Source of the DNA: Paraburkholderia ultramafica
GTDB lineage: Bacteria > Pseudomonadota > Gammaproteobacteria > Burkholderiales > Burkholderiaceae
Direction: 5' to 3'
Assembly (NCBI RefSeq): GCF_902859915.1
Contig: NZ_CADIKK010000019.1
Location: 1-64,000, forward strand
DNA length: 64,000 bases
The position numbers and the translations under genes were made by a program. Positions 1 through 8,300 of the stretch are shown here, one piece after another. Position 1 is the stretch's first letter. The number at the start of each line of letters is the position of its first letter. The notes beneath the pieces were generated by a model, which saw only the letters and a list, made by a program, of their open reading frames with translations, did no database searches and had not been told where the DNA came from.

Positions 1-265
1 TTTGCACCAAGGGCATCCAGGCCCGAGGCTCTGATGGGGTACCCATCTGCGGATATTCATCGTGGGCCCGCAGCGATTGCTGCGAACTGAGCCCGGATAC
101 ATGGCTGCAACCTCGACCCAGTGCCAGAGAACGCGGACTGCTTGACAACAGGGAGTCGTCCATACATGGCATAAACCTCTCGCTGCGTAGCGGGAGTCGT
201 CCATCACATCAGAGCCACTGCAAGCGTGATTAGCCGCGCAATTAGCTGCTCCATTAGTTGCCCGA
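1..265. other. Unassigned leader with a 13-bp direct repeat
   Basis: No convincing gene is seen here. A 13-base direct repeat, GGGAGTCGTCCAT, lies at 151-163 and again at 192-204. The first copy is preceded by a TTGACAACA string. This could be the flank or remnant of an insertion sequence (an IS110-type end is one idea), but no transposase segment is visible. Confidence 0.25.
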
Positions 266-568
266 TCATCCCGGCAACTTCGCAGCCAGCACATCCACCT
301 TGTCGATGCTCGGCGGCGACGCGAGCAAATCGCCGGCCTTCGCCATCAATGCGGCCGCCACCTTGCCGTTCAGATGCGCGTCGCGGCCGGCTTCGTCGGG
401 AAAGGCGTCGAAAATGCCGAAGCTGGACGGCCCCAGCTTCAAACCGAACCACGCGGTGGTGGCCGGCTCCTGTTCGACGAGCGGCAGGCCGCTGAGCAGA
501 AAAGCCTCGACTTCCTGTTCCTTGCCGGGCTTGGCTTCGAGATGAACGTACAGAGCGAGTTTGACCAT
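266..568 (-). CDS. Antibiotic biosynthesis monooxygenase (ABM) family protein
   Basis: A 100-residue cytosolic protein of the ABM/quinol-monooxygenase ferredoxin-like fold. It opens MVKLALYVHLEAKPGKEQEV, the typical first strand and helix, and has the EPATTAWFGLK and FGIFDAFPDEAGRDAHL blocks of the family. These small dimeric proteins oxidise quinols or detoxify electrophiles without a bound cofactor; the substrate here cannot be told. The start at 568 has AGGAG upstream. A longer open frame upstream to 1216 has no family similarity. The gene stands alone, facing the left edge. The family call is firm, the reaction is not. Confidence 0.8.
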   Translation of the reverse strand: MVKLALYVHLEAKPGKEQEVEAFLLSGLPLVEQEPATTAWFGLKLGPSSFGIFDAFPDEAGRDAHLNGKVAAALMAKAGDLLASPPSIDKVDVLAAKLPG

Positions 569-832
569 GACACGACTCCTGATGTGAGACGCAGACAGTG
601 AAATCGCTTTGCGAGCCTGCACAAAGCGCGACGAAACATGCGGGAGCGTTTCGCCATCATCTGAGTATAGGCCGCACCGCTCAGCGGCAGGCGCAGCCCC
701 AAGACGCAAGCAGCGCGAGCGGTTTGCGCTACCGCAGCAACCGGCGCGGCGCATGCGTGCGGCCGACGCGCGTCCGCTATACTCGCCGGCCCTGAAGTCA
801 TTGGCCGCCGGTTGCGGCCTGGAAAGAAAATC

Positions 833-1174
833 ATGTCGACAATTCCCGCCTGCCCGCAATGCGCGATGGACAACACCTACCCGGACGGCGAAAACTACGT
901 GTGCCCGGATTGCGCGCATGAATGGCCGCTCAACGCCCCCGCCTCCGCCGACGACGCCCACGAGCGCGTGGTCAAGGACGCCAACGGCAACCCGCTGGCC
1001 GACGGCGACGCCGTGGTGCTGATCAAGGACCTGAAGGTGAAAGGCTCGTCGATCACGCTGAAAATGGGCACCAAGGTGAAGAGCATTCGCCTCGCCGGCG
1101 GCGATCATGAAGTGGACTGCAAGATGGACGCGGGCAACTTCATGCTGAAGGCCGCGTATCTGAAGAAGGTCTGA
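833..1174 (+). CDS. yjdM: YjdM/PhnA-family zinc-ribbon protein
   Basis: A 113-residue cytosolic protein. Two zinc-ribbon pairs, CPQC and CPDC, sit near residues 7-10 and 26-29, followed by the family block DANGNPLADGDAVVLIKDLK and a short SH3-like C-terminal region (VKSIRL, DCKMDAGNFMLKA). Members were once named PhnA after the alkylphosphonate operon, but no phn gene is nearby and the molecular role is unsettled. I chose ATG 833 because the zinc ribbon begins directly after it; an in-frame upstream start at 812 adds only a basic stub. Length and motifs are complete. Confidence 0.88.
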   Translation: MSTIPACPQCAMDNTYPDGENYVCPDCAHEWPLNAPASADDAHERVVKDANGNPLADGDAVVLIKDLKVKGSSITLKMGTKVKSIRLAGGDHEVDCKMDAGNFMLKAAYLKKV

Positions 1175-1218
1175 CCGAACGGGGTGGCCCGGAGCGGCGC
1201 CAACGAGGAGCGACACTG

Positions 1219-1305
1219 ATGTTTTCCCACGTATTCGTCGGCATTACCCATTTCGAGCGCGCTTTCGATTTTTATCAGGTGCTGATGGACACGTTGGGCC
1301 TGCAA
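1219..1305 (+). pseudogene. VOC/glyoxalase-family gene, 5' fragment only
   Basis: After a good AGGAG site, an ATG at 1219 starts MFSHVFVGITHFERAFDFYQ and continues VLMDTLGLQL. This is the classic first strand and helix of vicinal-oxygen-chelate proteins (usually about 120-140 residues). Similarity stops near 1305, exactly where the stop codon of the opposite-strand sensor kinase lies (1306-1308). The rest of the long open frame (to 2727) is the antisense of that kinase. About 29 codons of the VOC gene remain, so a deletion or rearrangement joined it to the kinase tail. Confidence 0.75.
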
Positions 1306-2706
1306 CTAGGCGCCCGGAAAGCGCAACTCGAAGCGCACCACGCGCGGCGCCGGACACACCACGCGCGCCGTGCCGCCGTGCAGATGCATGATCGCCTTGA
1401 CGATCGCGAGCCCCAATCCGTTCGATTCGGTGAACGCGCTGCGCGCCGCGTCCGCGCGATAGAAGCGATCGAACAGCCGGTCCAGTTGCGCGTCGGGAAT
1501 CGGCTCGCCCTCGTTTTCGACCACCACGGTTGCGCCCTCCGCGTCCTGCGTGCCGCGCAAACGCACGACCGTATCGCTCGCGCCGTAGCGCACCGCATTG
1601 ACGACCAGATTGTTGATCGCGCGGCGGCACAGCATCGGATTGACCGATGCCACGCCTTGCGCATCGACTTCGAAGCGCATGCCCCGTTCGTCGGCGGGGC
1701 CCTCGAAATAATCAGCGATCCTGATGAGCTCCGCGTGCAGATCGACCGGCTCGCGTTCGACGGACAGCGCCGCATGATCCGCATGCGCGAGAAACAGGAT
1801 GTTCTCCGCAATGTGGCTCAAGCGGTTCAGCTCTTCGAGATTCGATTCGAGCAACTGCTGATATTCGTCGGGCTCGCGCGGTTTGGCGAGCGTCACCTGG
1901 GTCTGGCCGATCAGCGCGCCGACCGGCGTGCGAATCTCATGCGCGAGGTCGGCGGAGAACTGCGACAGCCGTTGATAACCGTCGGCGAGACGGTCGAGCA
2001 TCGCGTTGAACGCGTGCGTGAGCTGCCGCAATTCGACCGGTGCCGCGTCGCTGTCGAGCCGCACCGACAGGCTCGCCGGACTGATCTGCGCGGCCCGCGC
2101 GGCGATCTCGCGCACCGGCCGCAACGCGCGGCGCAGCACGTACCACGCGAGCAGCGTCGCGGCCAGCATGCCGATCAGCGTGGCCAGCACGATGCGATTG
2201 CGGTACGCGGCCAGCATCCGCACTTCCTGCGTCATCGGGTGCCCGGCGATCACTTCGACTTCGGTGCCGTCCTCGCGGGCTCGCGCGGTGGCAATCGCCC
2301 AATGCACCGGTACGCCGCCCGGCAAGCGGGTCTGGCGGATGTCGGCGAAACTCGGCGGGCGGTCCACGGCGCCGGCCGGCAGCGCCGGCACCGCGACGTT
2401 CGCCGGGTTCACGTCGACGAACGGCACTTCGCCCGGACGGCGAAACAGCAGCACGTCCTGTTCCGCGCCGAGCATGGTCTCGAACAGCAGCGGCCGCTTC
2501 TTGAGTTCGCTGACCGAGTAAAGGTCGTGCACGATCCGGCTGAAATGTTCGACGCGGCCGGTGAGCACGACGTCGGCGCGGCGTTGCAGCGACACTTCGG
2601 CCGAGTGATAAAAATACGCGCCCAGCGTGCCGATCACCACGCACGCGATCAACGCGAACAGCCCCGTGGTGCGCGCCGTCAGCGAACGCTCGGTCCAGAG
2701 TTTCAT
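1306..2706 (-). CDS. Heavy-metal-type sensor histidine kinase (IrlS/CusS/HprS-like)
   Basis: A 466-residue inner-membrane sensor. An N-terminal membrane helix (about 12-32) is followed by a periplasmic sensor of roughly 140 residues, a second helix (LATLIGMLAATLLAWYVL), a HAMP domain (LRPVREIAARAAQI), the phosphoacceptor motif DLAHEIRTP near residue 253, and N and G boxes (NNLVVNAVRYG, NGLGLAIVKAI). It overlaps the response regulator by the ATGA at 2703-2706, so translation is coupled. The family senses Cu, Zn/Cd, Ag or periplasmic oxidants (HprS). The molybdoenzyme and cytochrome b across the divergent promoter make an HprRS-like role worth considering. Its stop codon is the junction that truncates the VOC gene. 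Confidence 0.9.
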   Translation of the reverse strand: MKLWTERSLTARTTGLFALIACVVIGTLGAYFYHSAEVSLQRRADVVLTGRVEHFSRIVHDLYSVSELKKRPLLFETMLGAEQDVLLFRRPGEVPFVDVNPANVAVPALPAGAVDRPPSFADIRQTRLPGGVPVHWAIATARAREDGTEVEVIAGHPMTQEVRMLAAYRNRIVLATLIGMLAATLLAWYVLRRALRPVREIAARAAQISPASLSVRLDSDAAPVELRQLTHAFNAMLDRLADGYQRLSQFSADLAHEIRTPVGALIGQTQVTLAKPREPDEYQQLLESNLEELNRLSHIAENILFLAHADHAALSVEREPVDLHAELIRIADYFEGPADERGMRFEVDAQGVASVNPMLCRRAINNLVVNAVRYGASDTVVRLRGTQDAEGATVVVENEGEPIPDAQLDRLFDRFYRADAARSAFTESNGLGLAIVKAIMHLHGGTARVVCPAPRVVRFELRFPGA

Positions 2707-3374
2707 GCGCCGTCGCCGAACGTGTAGCCGATGCTGCGCACCGTATGGATCAGCTTTTTTTCGAACGGATGATCGACCTTCGCGCGTAGCCGTTTGATTG
2801 CCACGTCGACCACATTGGTGTCGCTGTCGAAGTTCATGTCCCACACCTCCGATGCGATCTGCGAGCGCGACAATGCTTCACCCTGGCGGCGCACCAGCAG
2901 ATGCAGCAGCATGAATTCCTTGTTGGTCAGCGGAATCTCGACGCCTTCGCGCGTCACCTTGCGGCGCAGCACGTCGAGCTTGAGGTCGGCGACCTCGAAC
3001 ACGTCGCTCTCGCGGATCACGCCGCGGCGCAGCAGCGTGCGAATGCGCAACACCAGTTCGGTAAACGAAAACGGCTTGACCAGATAATCGTCCGCGCCGA
3101 GTTCAAGACCGCGGATGCGGTCGCTGACGTGATCGCGCGCGGTCAGAAAGATCACCGGCAGATCGCGCCGCGCGCGCAACGCGCGCATGATTTCCCAGCC
3201 GTCGATGCCGGGCAGCATCACGTCCAGCACCACGAGGTCGTACGCGTGTTCGAGCGCCATGTGCAGGCCGTCCGTGCCGGTGCGCGCGAGATCGACTGCA
3301 TAGCCGCTCTCGCGCAAACCCTTCTTCAGGTAGTCGCCGGTTTTCGGATCGTCTTCGATGACGAGGATGCTCAT
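2703..3374 (-). CDS. OmpR-family response regulator (IrlR/CusR/HprR-like)
   Basis: A 223-residue DNA-binding regulator partnered with the overlapping kinase. The receiver domain (1-115) shows the acidic pair EDD at 7-9, the phosphoacceptor Asp in VVLDVMLPG near residue 51, and the conserved T and K in FLTARD and LVKPFSF. The winged helix (about 130-220) contains LTNKEFMLLHLLVRR and RSIGYTFGDG. It is the first gene of the two-gene operon and reads away from 3375-3656, a leader that contains six 12-bp tandem repeats. Metal or oxidant specificity cannot be read from sequence alone. Confidence 0.92.
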   Translation of the reverse strand: MSILVIEDDPKTGDYLKKGLRESGYAVDLARTGTDGLHMALEHAYDLVVLDVMLPGIDGWEIMRALRARRDLPVIFLTARDHVSDRIRGLELGADDYLVKPFSFTELVLRIRTLLRRGVIRESDVFEVADLKLDVLRRKVTREGVEIPLTNKEFMLLHLLVRRQGEALSRSQIASEVWDMNFDSDTNVVDVAIKRLRAKVDHPFEKKLIHTVRSIGYTFGDGA

Positions 3375-3420
3375 GGTGCTCGGTGCTCCAACTCGGGCTT
3401 CGGCCCGGGGTTCGGCTCAG

Positions 3421-3492
3421 ACTGTGACCCAGACTGTAGCTCGGACTGCGGCTCAAGCTGTGACTCATGCTGTGACTCACGCTGTAACTCAG
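3421..3492. repeat. Six tandem 12-bp repeats in the divergent promoter region
   Basis: Six contiguous 12-base units, consensus RCTGTGACTCAN: ACTGTGACCCAG, ACTGTAGCTCGG, ACTGCGGCTCAA, GCTGTGACTCAT, GCTGTGACTCAC, GCTGTAACTCAG. They lie 47-118 bp upstream of the response regulator start and 165 bp upstream of the divergent gene. They could be an expanded regulator-binding array or slippage-prone low-complexity DNA. The last three units are the most alike. Confidence 0.75.
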
Positions 3493-3656
3493 CGGCGCTC
3501 TCCGGCGCGCTGCAACACGCGCCGGACATCGCTATCGCGGCCATTCTACGTGGCGGCGGCGCGCCGTTCATGACGTTTTTGTCATCGGTCTGTCACCCGG
3601 CCGAGCCGATTCGCCAACTAATCTGTCCCTACCGTTCACCACCCTGGAGCAGATTC

Positions 3657-4289
3657 ATGAAGATCGTTTCCGCGCATGCAGTGCGCGCATTCGTTGCCCC
3701 CGCGCTCGTCGCCGCCGCTTTCCTCGCGACGACACCCGCTGCGCAGGCCCAAAACGCCGCGCCCACCGGCGTGCGCGGCACGGTGACATCGCTCGCTGGC
3801 GATCTGCTCAAAGTCCATACCCGCGACGGCAAAGACGTCGACGTGAAGCTCGCGGCTGACACGCCGATTCGCGGCGTCACACTCGCCAACGTGAACGACA
3901 TCAAGCCGGACAGCTACGTCGGCACCGCCGCGATCCCGCAAGCCGACGGCACGCTGAAGGCGCTCGAAGTACACGTGTTCCCGGCCAGCATGCGCGGCTC
4001 CGGCGAAGGTCATCGGCCGTGGGATCTCGGCTCGAACAGCTCGATGACCAACGGCACGGTCGGCTCGCTCGTGGTCAGCAACGGCCGCACGATCACCGTG
4101 AAGTACAAGGACGGCGAAAAGAAAATCGTGATTCCGCAAGACGTGCCTATCGTCAACCTGCAACCGGGCGACCGTTCGCTGCTGGTGCCGGGCGCGAAGG
4201 TCGTGCTGTTCGCGCACAAGGAAGCGGATGGCTCGATGGCGGCGAACTTCATCTCGGCCGGCGTGCACGGCGTGACGCCGCCGATGTAA
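3657..4289 (+). CDS. Secreted DUF5666-like protein
   Basis: A 210-residue exported protein with a signal peptide (MKIVSAHAVRAF..., hydrophobic core, AQA cleavage near residue 31). The mature part contains two related beta-rich modules: GVRGTVTSLAGDLLKVHTRD and GTVGSLVVSNGRTITVKYKD. This is the repeat pattern of DUF5666 proteins, small barrel-like periplasmic domains. It is the first gene of a rightward set with the cytochrome b and molybdoenzyme, divergent from the two-component operon. It may be a periplasmic partner of that redox pair, but that is inferred from position only. Confidence 0.7.
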   Translation: MKIVSAHAVRAFVAPALVAAAFLATTPAAQAQNAAPTGVRGTVTSLAGDLLKVHTRDGKDVDVKLAADTPIRGVTLANVNDIKPDSYVGTAAIPQADGTLKALEVHVFPASMRGSGEGHRPWDLGSNSSMTNGTVGSLVVSNGRTITVKYKDGEKKIVIPQDVPIVNLQPGDRSLLVPGAKVVLFAHKEADGSMAANFISAGVHGVTPPM

Positions 4290-4380
4290 AGCGCGTTCCG
4301 GTCATTCCTCAATCATTCAAGCGGCCGCGTTCCGTGACGACGCGGCCTTCCACTTCCCGTTCGCACCGTCATCTTCGCCC

Positions 4381-5013
4381 ATGTCCGAACCGCAAACGCG
4401 CCTCCTCGTTCACCCGCTCGTCGTACGCGTGACGCACTGGATCAACGCGTTCGCGATGGTCTGCATGGTGATGAGCGGCTGGGCGATCTACAACGCGTCG
4501 CCGTTTTTCCCGTTCAGATTTCCGGCGTGGGCGACCGTCGGCGGATGGCTGGGCGGCTCGATTGCGTGGCATTTCGCGGCAATGTGGCTGCTTTGCGCGA
4601 ACGGGCTGCTGTATCTGACGTACGGCATCGGACGCGGACATTTCCGCCGCAAGCTGTTGCCGGTTCATCCCCGCGATGTCGCGCGCGATGCGGCGCTAGC
4701 GCTGCGCTTCAGGCTGCCGCACGATACCGGCCAATACAACGCGGTGCAGCGCGCGCTGTATCTGTTCGTGCTGTGCCTCGGCGTGCTGCTGGTCGCGTCC
4801 GGACTGTCGATCTGGAAGCCGGTGCAATTCTCGTGGCTGACCGCGCTGTTCGGCGGCTTCGATTTCGCGCGACGCGTGCATTTCGTTGCGATGGCGGGCG
4901 TGGTCGGCTTTGTCGTCGTGCATCTGGCGCTAGTGCTGCTGGTGCCGCGCACGTTGCCGCCGATGCTGACAGGCCGCGCCCGGCACGCCACGCATGAAAG
5001 GACTCAGGCATGA
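4381..5013 (+). CDS. Cytochrome b561/Ni-hydrogenase-type di-haem membrane subunit
   Basis: A 210-residue inner-membrane protein with four to five helices. Candidate haem-ligand histidines lie in RVTHWINAF (helix 1), IAWHFAAMW (helix 2), RRVHFVAMAG and VVVHLALVLL (last helices). Such subunits carry electrons between the quinone pool and a partner oxidoreductase. The next gene, a sulfite-oxidase-fold molybdoenzyme, starts inside this gene's last codons (overlap 5010-5013), so the two are almost certainly a complex, functionally comparable to MsrQ/MsrP although this protein is of the cytb561 type. No clear ribosome site precedes ATG 4381. Confidence 0.87.
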   Translation: MSEPQTRLLVHPLVVRVTHWINAFAMVCMVMSGWAIYNASPFFPFRFPAWATVGGWLGGSIAWHFAAMWLLCANGLLYLTYGIGRGHFRRKLLPVHPRDVARDAALALRFRLPHDTGQYNAVQRALYLFVLCLGVLLVASGLSIWKPVQFSWLTALFGGFDFARRVHFVAMAGVVGFVVVHLALVLLVPRTLPPMLTGRARHATHERTQA

Positions 5014-5783
5014 GCGCATCCAAACCCACCGACGCCCGGCAATCGCGGATCGTCCTCGCCGATCATCGGCCGCAAATCGAGCGGCTGCAGCGGCGTCTGT
5101 TTTTGCGCTCGTCACTGTCGATCGGCGCGCTGGCAATGCTGTCCGGTTGCAACATGCAGGACGGCGATTCCGTCGACAAGGTGCTCTGGGCGATGTCGCG
5201 CTGGAACGATCGCGTGCAGGGCTGGCTATTCGACCGCAACAAGCTCGCGCCGACGTATTCGGCCCGCGAGATCACCAACCCGTTTCCGTTCAACGCGTTC
5301 TATCCGGAGTTCGACGCGCCGGATATCGACGGTTCGACGTATCAGCTGGAAGTGTCAGGGCTGGTGTCGGACAAGCGCAGCTGGAATCTCGATCAGTTGC
5401 GCGCATTGCCGCAAGCTTCGCAGATCACGCGTCTTATCTGCATCGAAGGATGGAGCGCGATCGGGCAATGGCGCGGCGTGCCGTTTCGCACGTTCCTCGA
5501 ACGCATCGGCGCCGATCTGAGCGCCCGCTATGTCGGCTTCAAATGTGCGGACCGTTATTATTCGAGCCTCGACATGGCGACGGCGCTGCATCCGCAAACG
5601 CAACTGACGCTCGACTTCGGCAACGCGCCGCTGCCGGCCAAGTACGGCTATCCACTCAAGTTGCGCGTGCCGACCAAGCTCGGATTCAAGAATCCTAAAC
5701 ATATCGCGGCGATTTTCGTGACCAACACGAATCCCGGCGGCTATTGGGAAGATCAGGGGTACAACTGGTTCAGCGGTTTATAA
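5010..5783 (+). CDS. Molybdopterin-dependent oxidoreductase, sulfite-oxidase/YedY fold
   Basis: A 257-residue protein. After a basic N-terminus (RLQRRLFLRSS) comes a hydrophobic segment ending LSGC, so it is a membrane-anchored or lipoprotein-like exported enzyme rather than a classical twin-arginine substrate. The SUOX core follows: YQLEVSGLV, then RLICIEGWSAIGQW, whose Cys (near residue 143) is the expected molybdenum ligand. The C-terminal block is GYPLKLRVPTKLGFKNPKHI. The substrate is unknown; relatives reduce methionine sulfoxide or oxidise sulfite. Coupled by a 4-bp overlap to the cytochrome b gene, its likely electron partner. Confidence 0.87.
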   Translation: MSASKPTDARQSRIVLADHRPQIERLQRRLFLRSSLSIGALAMLSGCNMQDGDSVDKVLWAMSRWNDRVQGWLFDRNKLAPTYSAREITNPFPFNAFYPEFDAPDIDGSTYQLEVSGLVSDKRSWNLDQLRALPQASQITRLICIEGWSAIGQWRGVPFRTFLERIGADLSARYVGFKCADRYYSSLDMATALHPQTQLTLDFGNAPLPAKYGYPLKLRVPTKLGFKNPKHIAAIFVTNTNPGGYWEDQGYNWFSGL

Positions 5784-5813
5784 CCGAACGCCCACGCCAC
5801 TCCCCTGGCTCGC

Positions 5814-6782
5814 CTAAACGGCGCTCACGTAGCGCGCAACCGGCTTCAGCACGCGCGGTGCCGGTGGGTCGTAGACAGTGCGCATGCGTTTGACTTCGTC
5901 GACCGGACTCAGGCCGAACAGACGCTTGAACTCGCGGCTGAATTGCGATGCGCTCTCGTATCCGACGCGCGCCGCCGCCGCGCCCGCATTCAAACCATCC
6001 TGCACCATCAGCAGACGCGCGTGATGCAAACGCGTGGTCTTCACGTACTGCATCGGTGACGTCGCCGTCACGGCTTTGAACCGCGCATGAAACACCGGGA
6101 GGCTCATGCCCGCTTCAGCGGCGAGCGTATCGACGTCGAGTTCGCCGTGGTAGTCGGCATGAATGCGGCGCAGCGCTTTCGCAATTCGGCCAAAATGATT
6201 CTGATGCGTGAGCGCCGCGCGAATCGCATCGCCCTGCTCGCCGGTCAACACGCGATAACAGATTTCGCGCACCACGCCTGGCGCAAGAATGCGCGCGTCG
6301 AGCGGCGAGGCCAACGCTTCCACCAGACGCTGCACCGCATTGCACAGCGCCGGATCGAGCGGCGTCGAATAGATGCCGACCGGTTCATTCTGGGTGGCGC
6401 CCTGCGTTTCGTTCAGCGTCATCAGCAGCTCGGCCACCATCGTCAGATCGACGCGCACGGAGATCGCGAGGAACGGCTTTTCGGGGCTCGCCTCGGTCTC
6501 GCATTCGAACGGCAGCGGCACCGACAGCACCAGGTACTGCTGCGCGTCGTACTGGAACACCTGATCGCCGAGATAACCGCGCTTGCGGCCCTGGCAGACG
6601 ATCACGATGCTCGGCTCGTACATCACCGGCATACGCGGCATGGGACGATTGGCGCGCATCAGGCTGACGCCTTCCAGACTCGAGCGGGTAAGGCCCGGCG
6701 TGGGCGCGAGCAGGTCGAACAATTCGATTACACGCTGCTGGGCGGAATCGATCGATGCGGGTTCAGCGGAACGGGTCGACAT
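5814..6782 (-). CDS. AraC-family transcriptional regulator
   Basis: A 322-residue regulator with the AraC N-terminal family domain (PF06719 type: EPSIVIVCQGRKRGYLGDQ, then YLVLSVPLPFECE) and two C-terminal helix-turn-helix units (LDVDTLAAEAGMSLPVFHAR and AAARVGYESASQFSREFKR). Regulators of this subtype often sit divergent to a YahK/YqhD-like aldehyde or alcohol dehydrogenase and activate it, which fits the ADH gene at 7101. I chose MSTRSAEP at 6782. In-frame upstream starts near 6825 and 6896 add a hydrophobic, AT-richer stretch without family similarity. The gene converges on the molybdoenzyme gene with only 30 bp between. Confidence 0.9.
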   Translation of the reverse strand: MSTRSAEPASIDSAQQRVIELFDLLAPTPGLTRSSLEGVSLMRANRPMPRMPVMYEPSIVIVCQGRKRGYLGDQVFQYDAQQYLVLSVPLPFECETEASPEKPFLAISVRVDLTMVAELLMTLNETQGATQNEPVGIYSTPLDPALCNAVQRLVEALASPLDARILAPGVVREICYRVLTGEQGDAIRAALTHQNHFGRIAKALRRIHADYHGELDVDTLAAEAGMSLPVFHARFKAVTATSPMQYVKTTRLHHARLLMVQDGLNAGAAAARVGYESASQFSREFKRLFGLSPVDEVKRMRTVYDPPAPRVLKPVARYVSAV

Positions 6783-7100
6783 GACGGTATAGTGATGAGC
6801 AAGATAATAATGCTTGAAATTTAGCATCAAACAGCCTATCGCGCTTCTCGCCAGGAGTTTTAGGCAAATCTTCAAGACATTCAGGTATTCCCGCACTCGC
6901 TGCGCGCTCCTATGATGGGAACCTGCCGGATCAACTTTTTCCGCGCTGCGCTGGGCGCGGTTGGCAATTCAACGCTTCGGCGAATTCGTCAACCACCGCC
7001 GGCGCCGTGATCCCGGCTCATGTCAGGGCTGGCCGCATCGGCAACGCGCGTTGCCCTTAGCAGGCGCCTTGCACCATCACCCTCTTTGCTGGAGCTACCC
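6783..7100. promoter_or_regulatory. Divergent AraC/ADH intergenic region
   Basis: This 318-bp gap separates the divergent AraC gene from the alcohol dehydrogenase gene and must hold both promoters. The part near the AraC start (6783-6850) is clearly AT-richer than its surroundings. I could not single out a convincing operator dyad. A Shine-Dalgarno-like CTGGAG precedes ATG 7101. Confidence 0.4.
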
Positions 7101-8153
7101 ATGAGCACGACTTATGCCTATGCAGCGACCGCCGCTACCGCGCCGCTCGCCCCGTTCGAAATCCAGCGCCGCGAACTGCGCGCCCATGACGTGCAGATGG
7201 AAGTCCTGTTTTGCGGCGTGTGCCATTCCGATTTGCATCAGGCGCGCAATGAATGGAAGAACACGGTGTTTCCGGTGGTGCCGGGCCACGAGATCGTTGG
7301 CCGTGTGACCGCGGTCGGCCCGGACGTGACGAAGTACAAGGCAGGTGACCTGGTTGGCGTCGGTTGTCTGGTCGATTCGTGCCGCACGTGTGCGAGCTGC
7401 GAGGAAGGTCTCGAGCAGTATTGCGAAAACGGTTTTGTCGGCACGTATAACGGTGTCGATCGTGTCGACGGTCAGATCACGTACGGCGGCTATTCCACGC
7501 AGCTCGTCGTGGACGAAGCGTTCACGCTGCGCGTGCCGGACAATCTCGACCCGGCGGGCGTCGCGCCGCTGCTGTGCGCGGGCATCACGACGTATTCGCC
7601 GTTGCGCACGTGGGGCGCGGGACCTGGCAAGAAGGTCGGGATTGTCGGCCTCGGCGGACTGGGCCATATGGGCGTGAAGCTTGCTCGCGCGATGGGCGCG
7701 CATGTCGTGCTGTTCACGACGTCGCCGTCGAAGATCGAAGACGCGAAGCGGCTTGGCGCGCATGAGGTGGTGATTTCGAAGAATCAGGAAGAGATGGACG
7801 CGCATTTGAACAGCTTCGATTTCATTCTGAATACCGTGGCTGCGCAGCACGATTTGAATCCGTTTTTGAATCTGCTCAGGCGCGATGGGACGATGACGCT
7901 GGTCGGCGCGCCGGAGCACGATCATCCGTCGCCGCAGGTGTTCAATCTGATCATGAAGCGTCGCCGTCTGGCCGGGTCATTGATTGGCGGGATTGCGGAG
8001 ACGCAGGAAATGTTGGACTTCTGCGGGGAGCATGGGATTACTTCCGATATTGAAGTGATTCCGATGCAGGGGATTAATAAGGCTTATGAGCGGATGCTTA
8101 AGAGCGATGTTAAGTATCGGTTTGTGATTGATCTGGATTCCTTGCGGAAGTAA
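7101..8153 (+). CDS. Zinc-dependent NAD(P)(H) alcohol/aldehyde dehydrogenase (YahK/CAD type)
   Basis: A 350-residue cytosolic medium-chain dehydrogenase. Catalytic zinc ligands are in CGVCHSD (about 38-44) and PGHE (about 62). Structural zinc is held by CRTCASCEEGLEQYC. The Rossmann nucleotide motif is GLGGLGHMGVKLA, and the end DVKYRFVIDLDSL is typical of the YahK/cinnamyl-alcohol group. Enzymes of this group reduce a broad range of aldehydes, usually with NADPH. I chose ATG 7101 because the family N-terminus starts there; the longer frame from 7020 adds non-homologous residues. The divergent AraC gene is the probable activator. Confidence 0.92.
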   Translation: MSTTYAYAATAATAPLAPFEIQRRELRAHDVQMEVLFCGVCHSDLHQARNEWKNTVFPVVPGHEIVGRVTAVGPDVTKYKAGDLVGVGCLVDSCRTCASCEEGLEQYCENGFVGTYNGVDRVDGQITYGGYSTQLVVDEAFTLRVPDNLDPAGVAPLLCAGITTYSPLRTWGAGPGKKVGIVGLGGLGHMGVKLARAMGAHVVLFTTSPSKIEDAKRLGAHEVVISKNQEEMDAHLNSFDFILNTVAAQHDLNPFLNLLRRDGTMTLVGAPEHDHPSPQVFNLIMKRRRLAGSLIGGIAETQEMLDFCGEHGITSDIEVIPMQGINKAYERMLKSDVKYRFVIDLDSLRK

Positions 8154-8166
8154 TTGGTTTTTTTTG

Positions 8167-8192
8167 CCCGCGCGGCGGGGTGAGGTTTTTTT
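8167..8192 (+). terminator. Possible intrinsic terminator after the ADH gene
   Basis: A GC hairpin, CCCGC-GCG-GCGGG (8167-8179), is followed six bases later by a run of seven T (8186-8192), just after the ADH stop. The spacer before the T run is longer than usual, so this is tentative. The following 8193-8300 is T-rich and shows no gene. Confidence 0.35.
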
Positions 8193-8300
8193 CTTTCGCT
8201 GCGCGGGTTTGTTGCTCTGCAGGATTTTTTCTTGCGGTGTTGTTGGCTTTTTTTGATTGTTCTTTTTTTGCTTCACTCTCTGGGGTTTTGGCTGGGTGCT

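Noticed and set aside
1219..2727. 502-codon open frame on the plus strand
   Set aside because: Beyond the first 29 VOC-like codons it is the antisense of the sensor kinase, with His/Arg-rich composition typical of mirror frames in high-GC DNA.
6087..6824. 245-codon plus-strand frame
   Set aside because: Mirror frame of the AraC regulator with no domain and biased composition.
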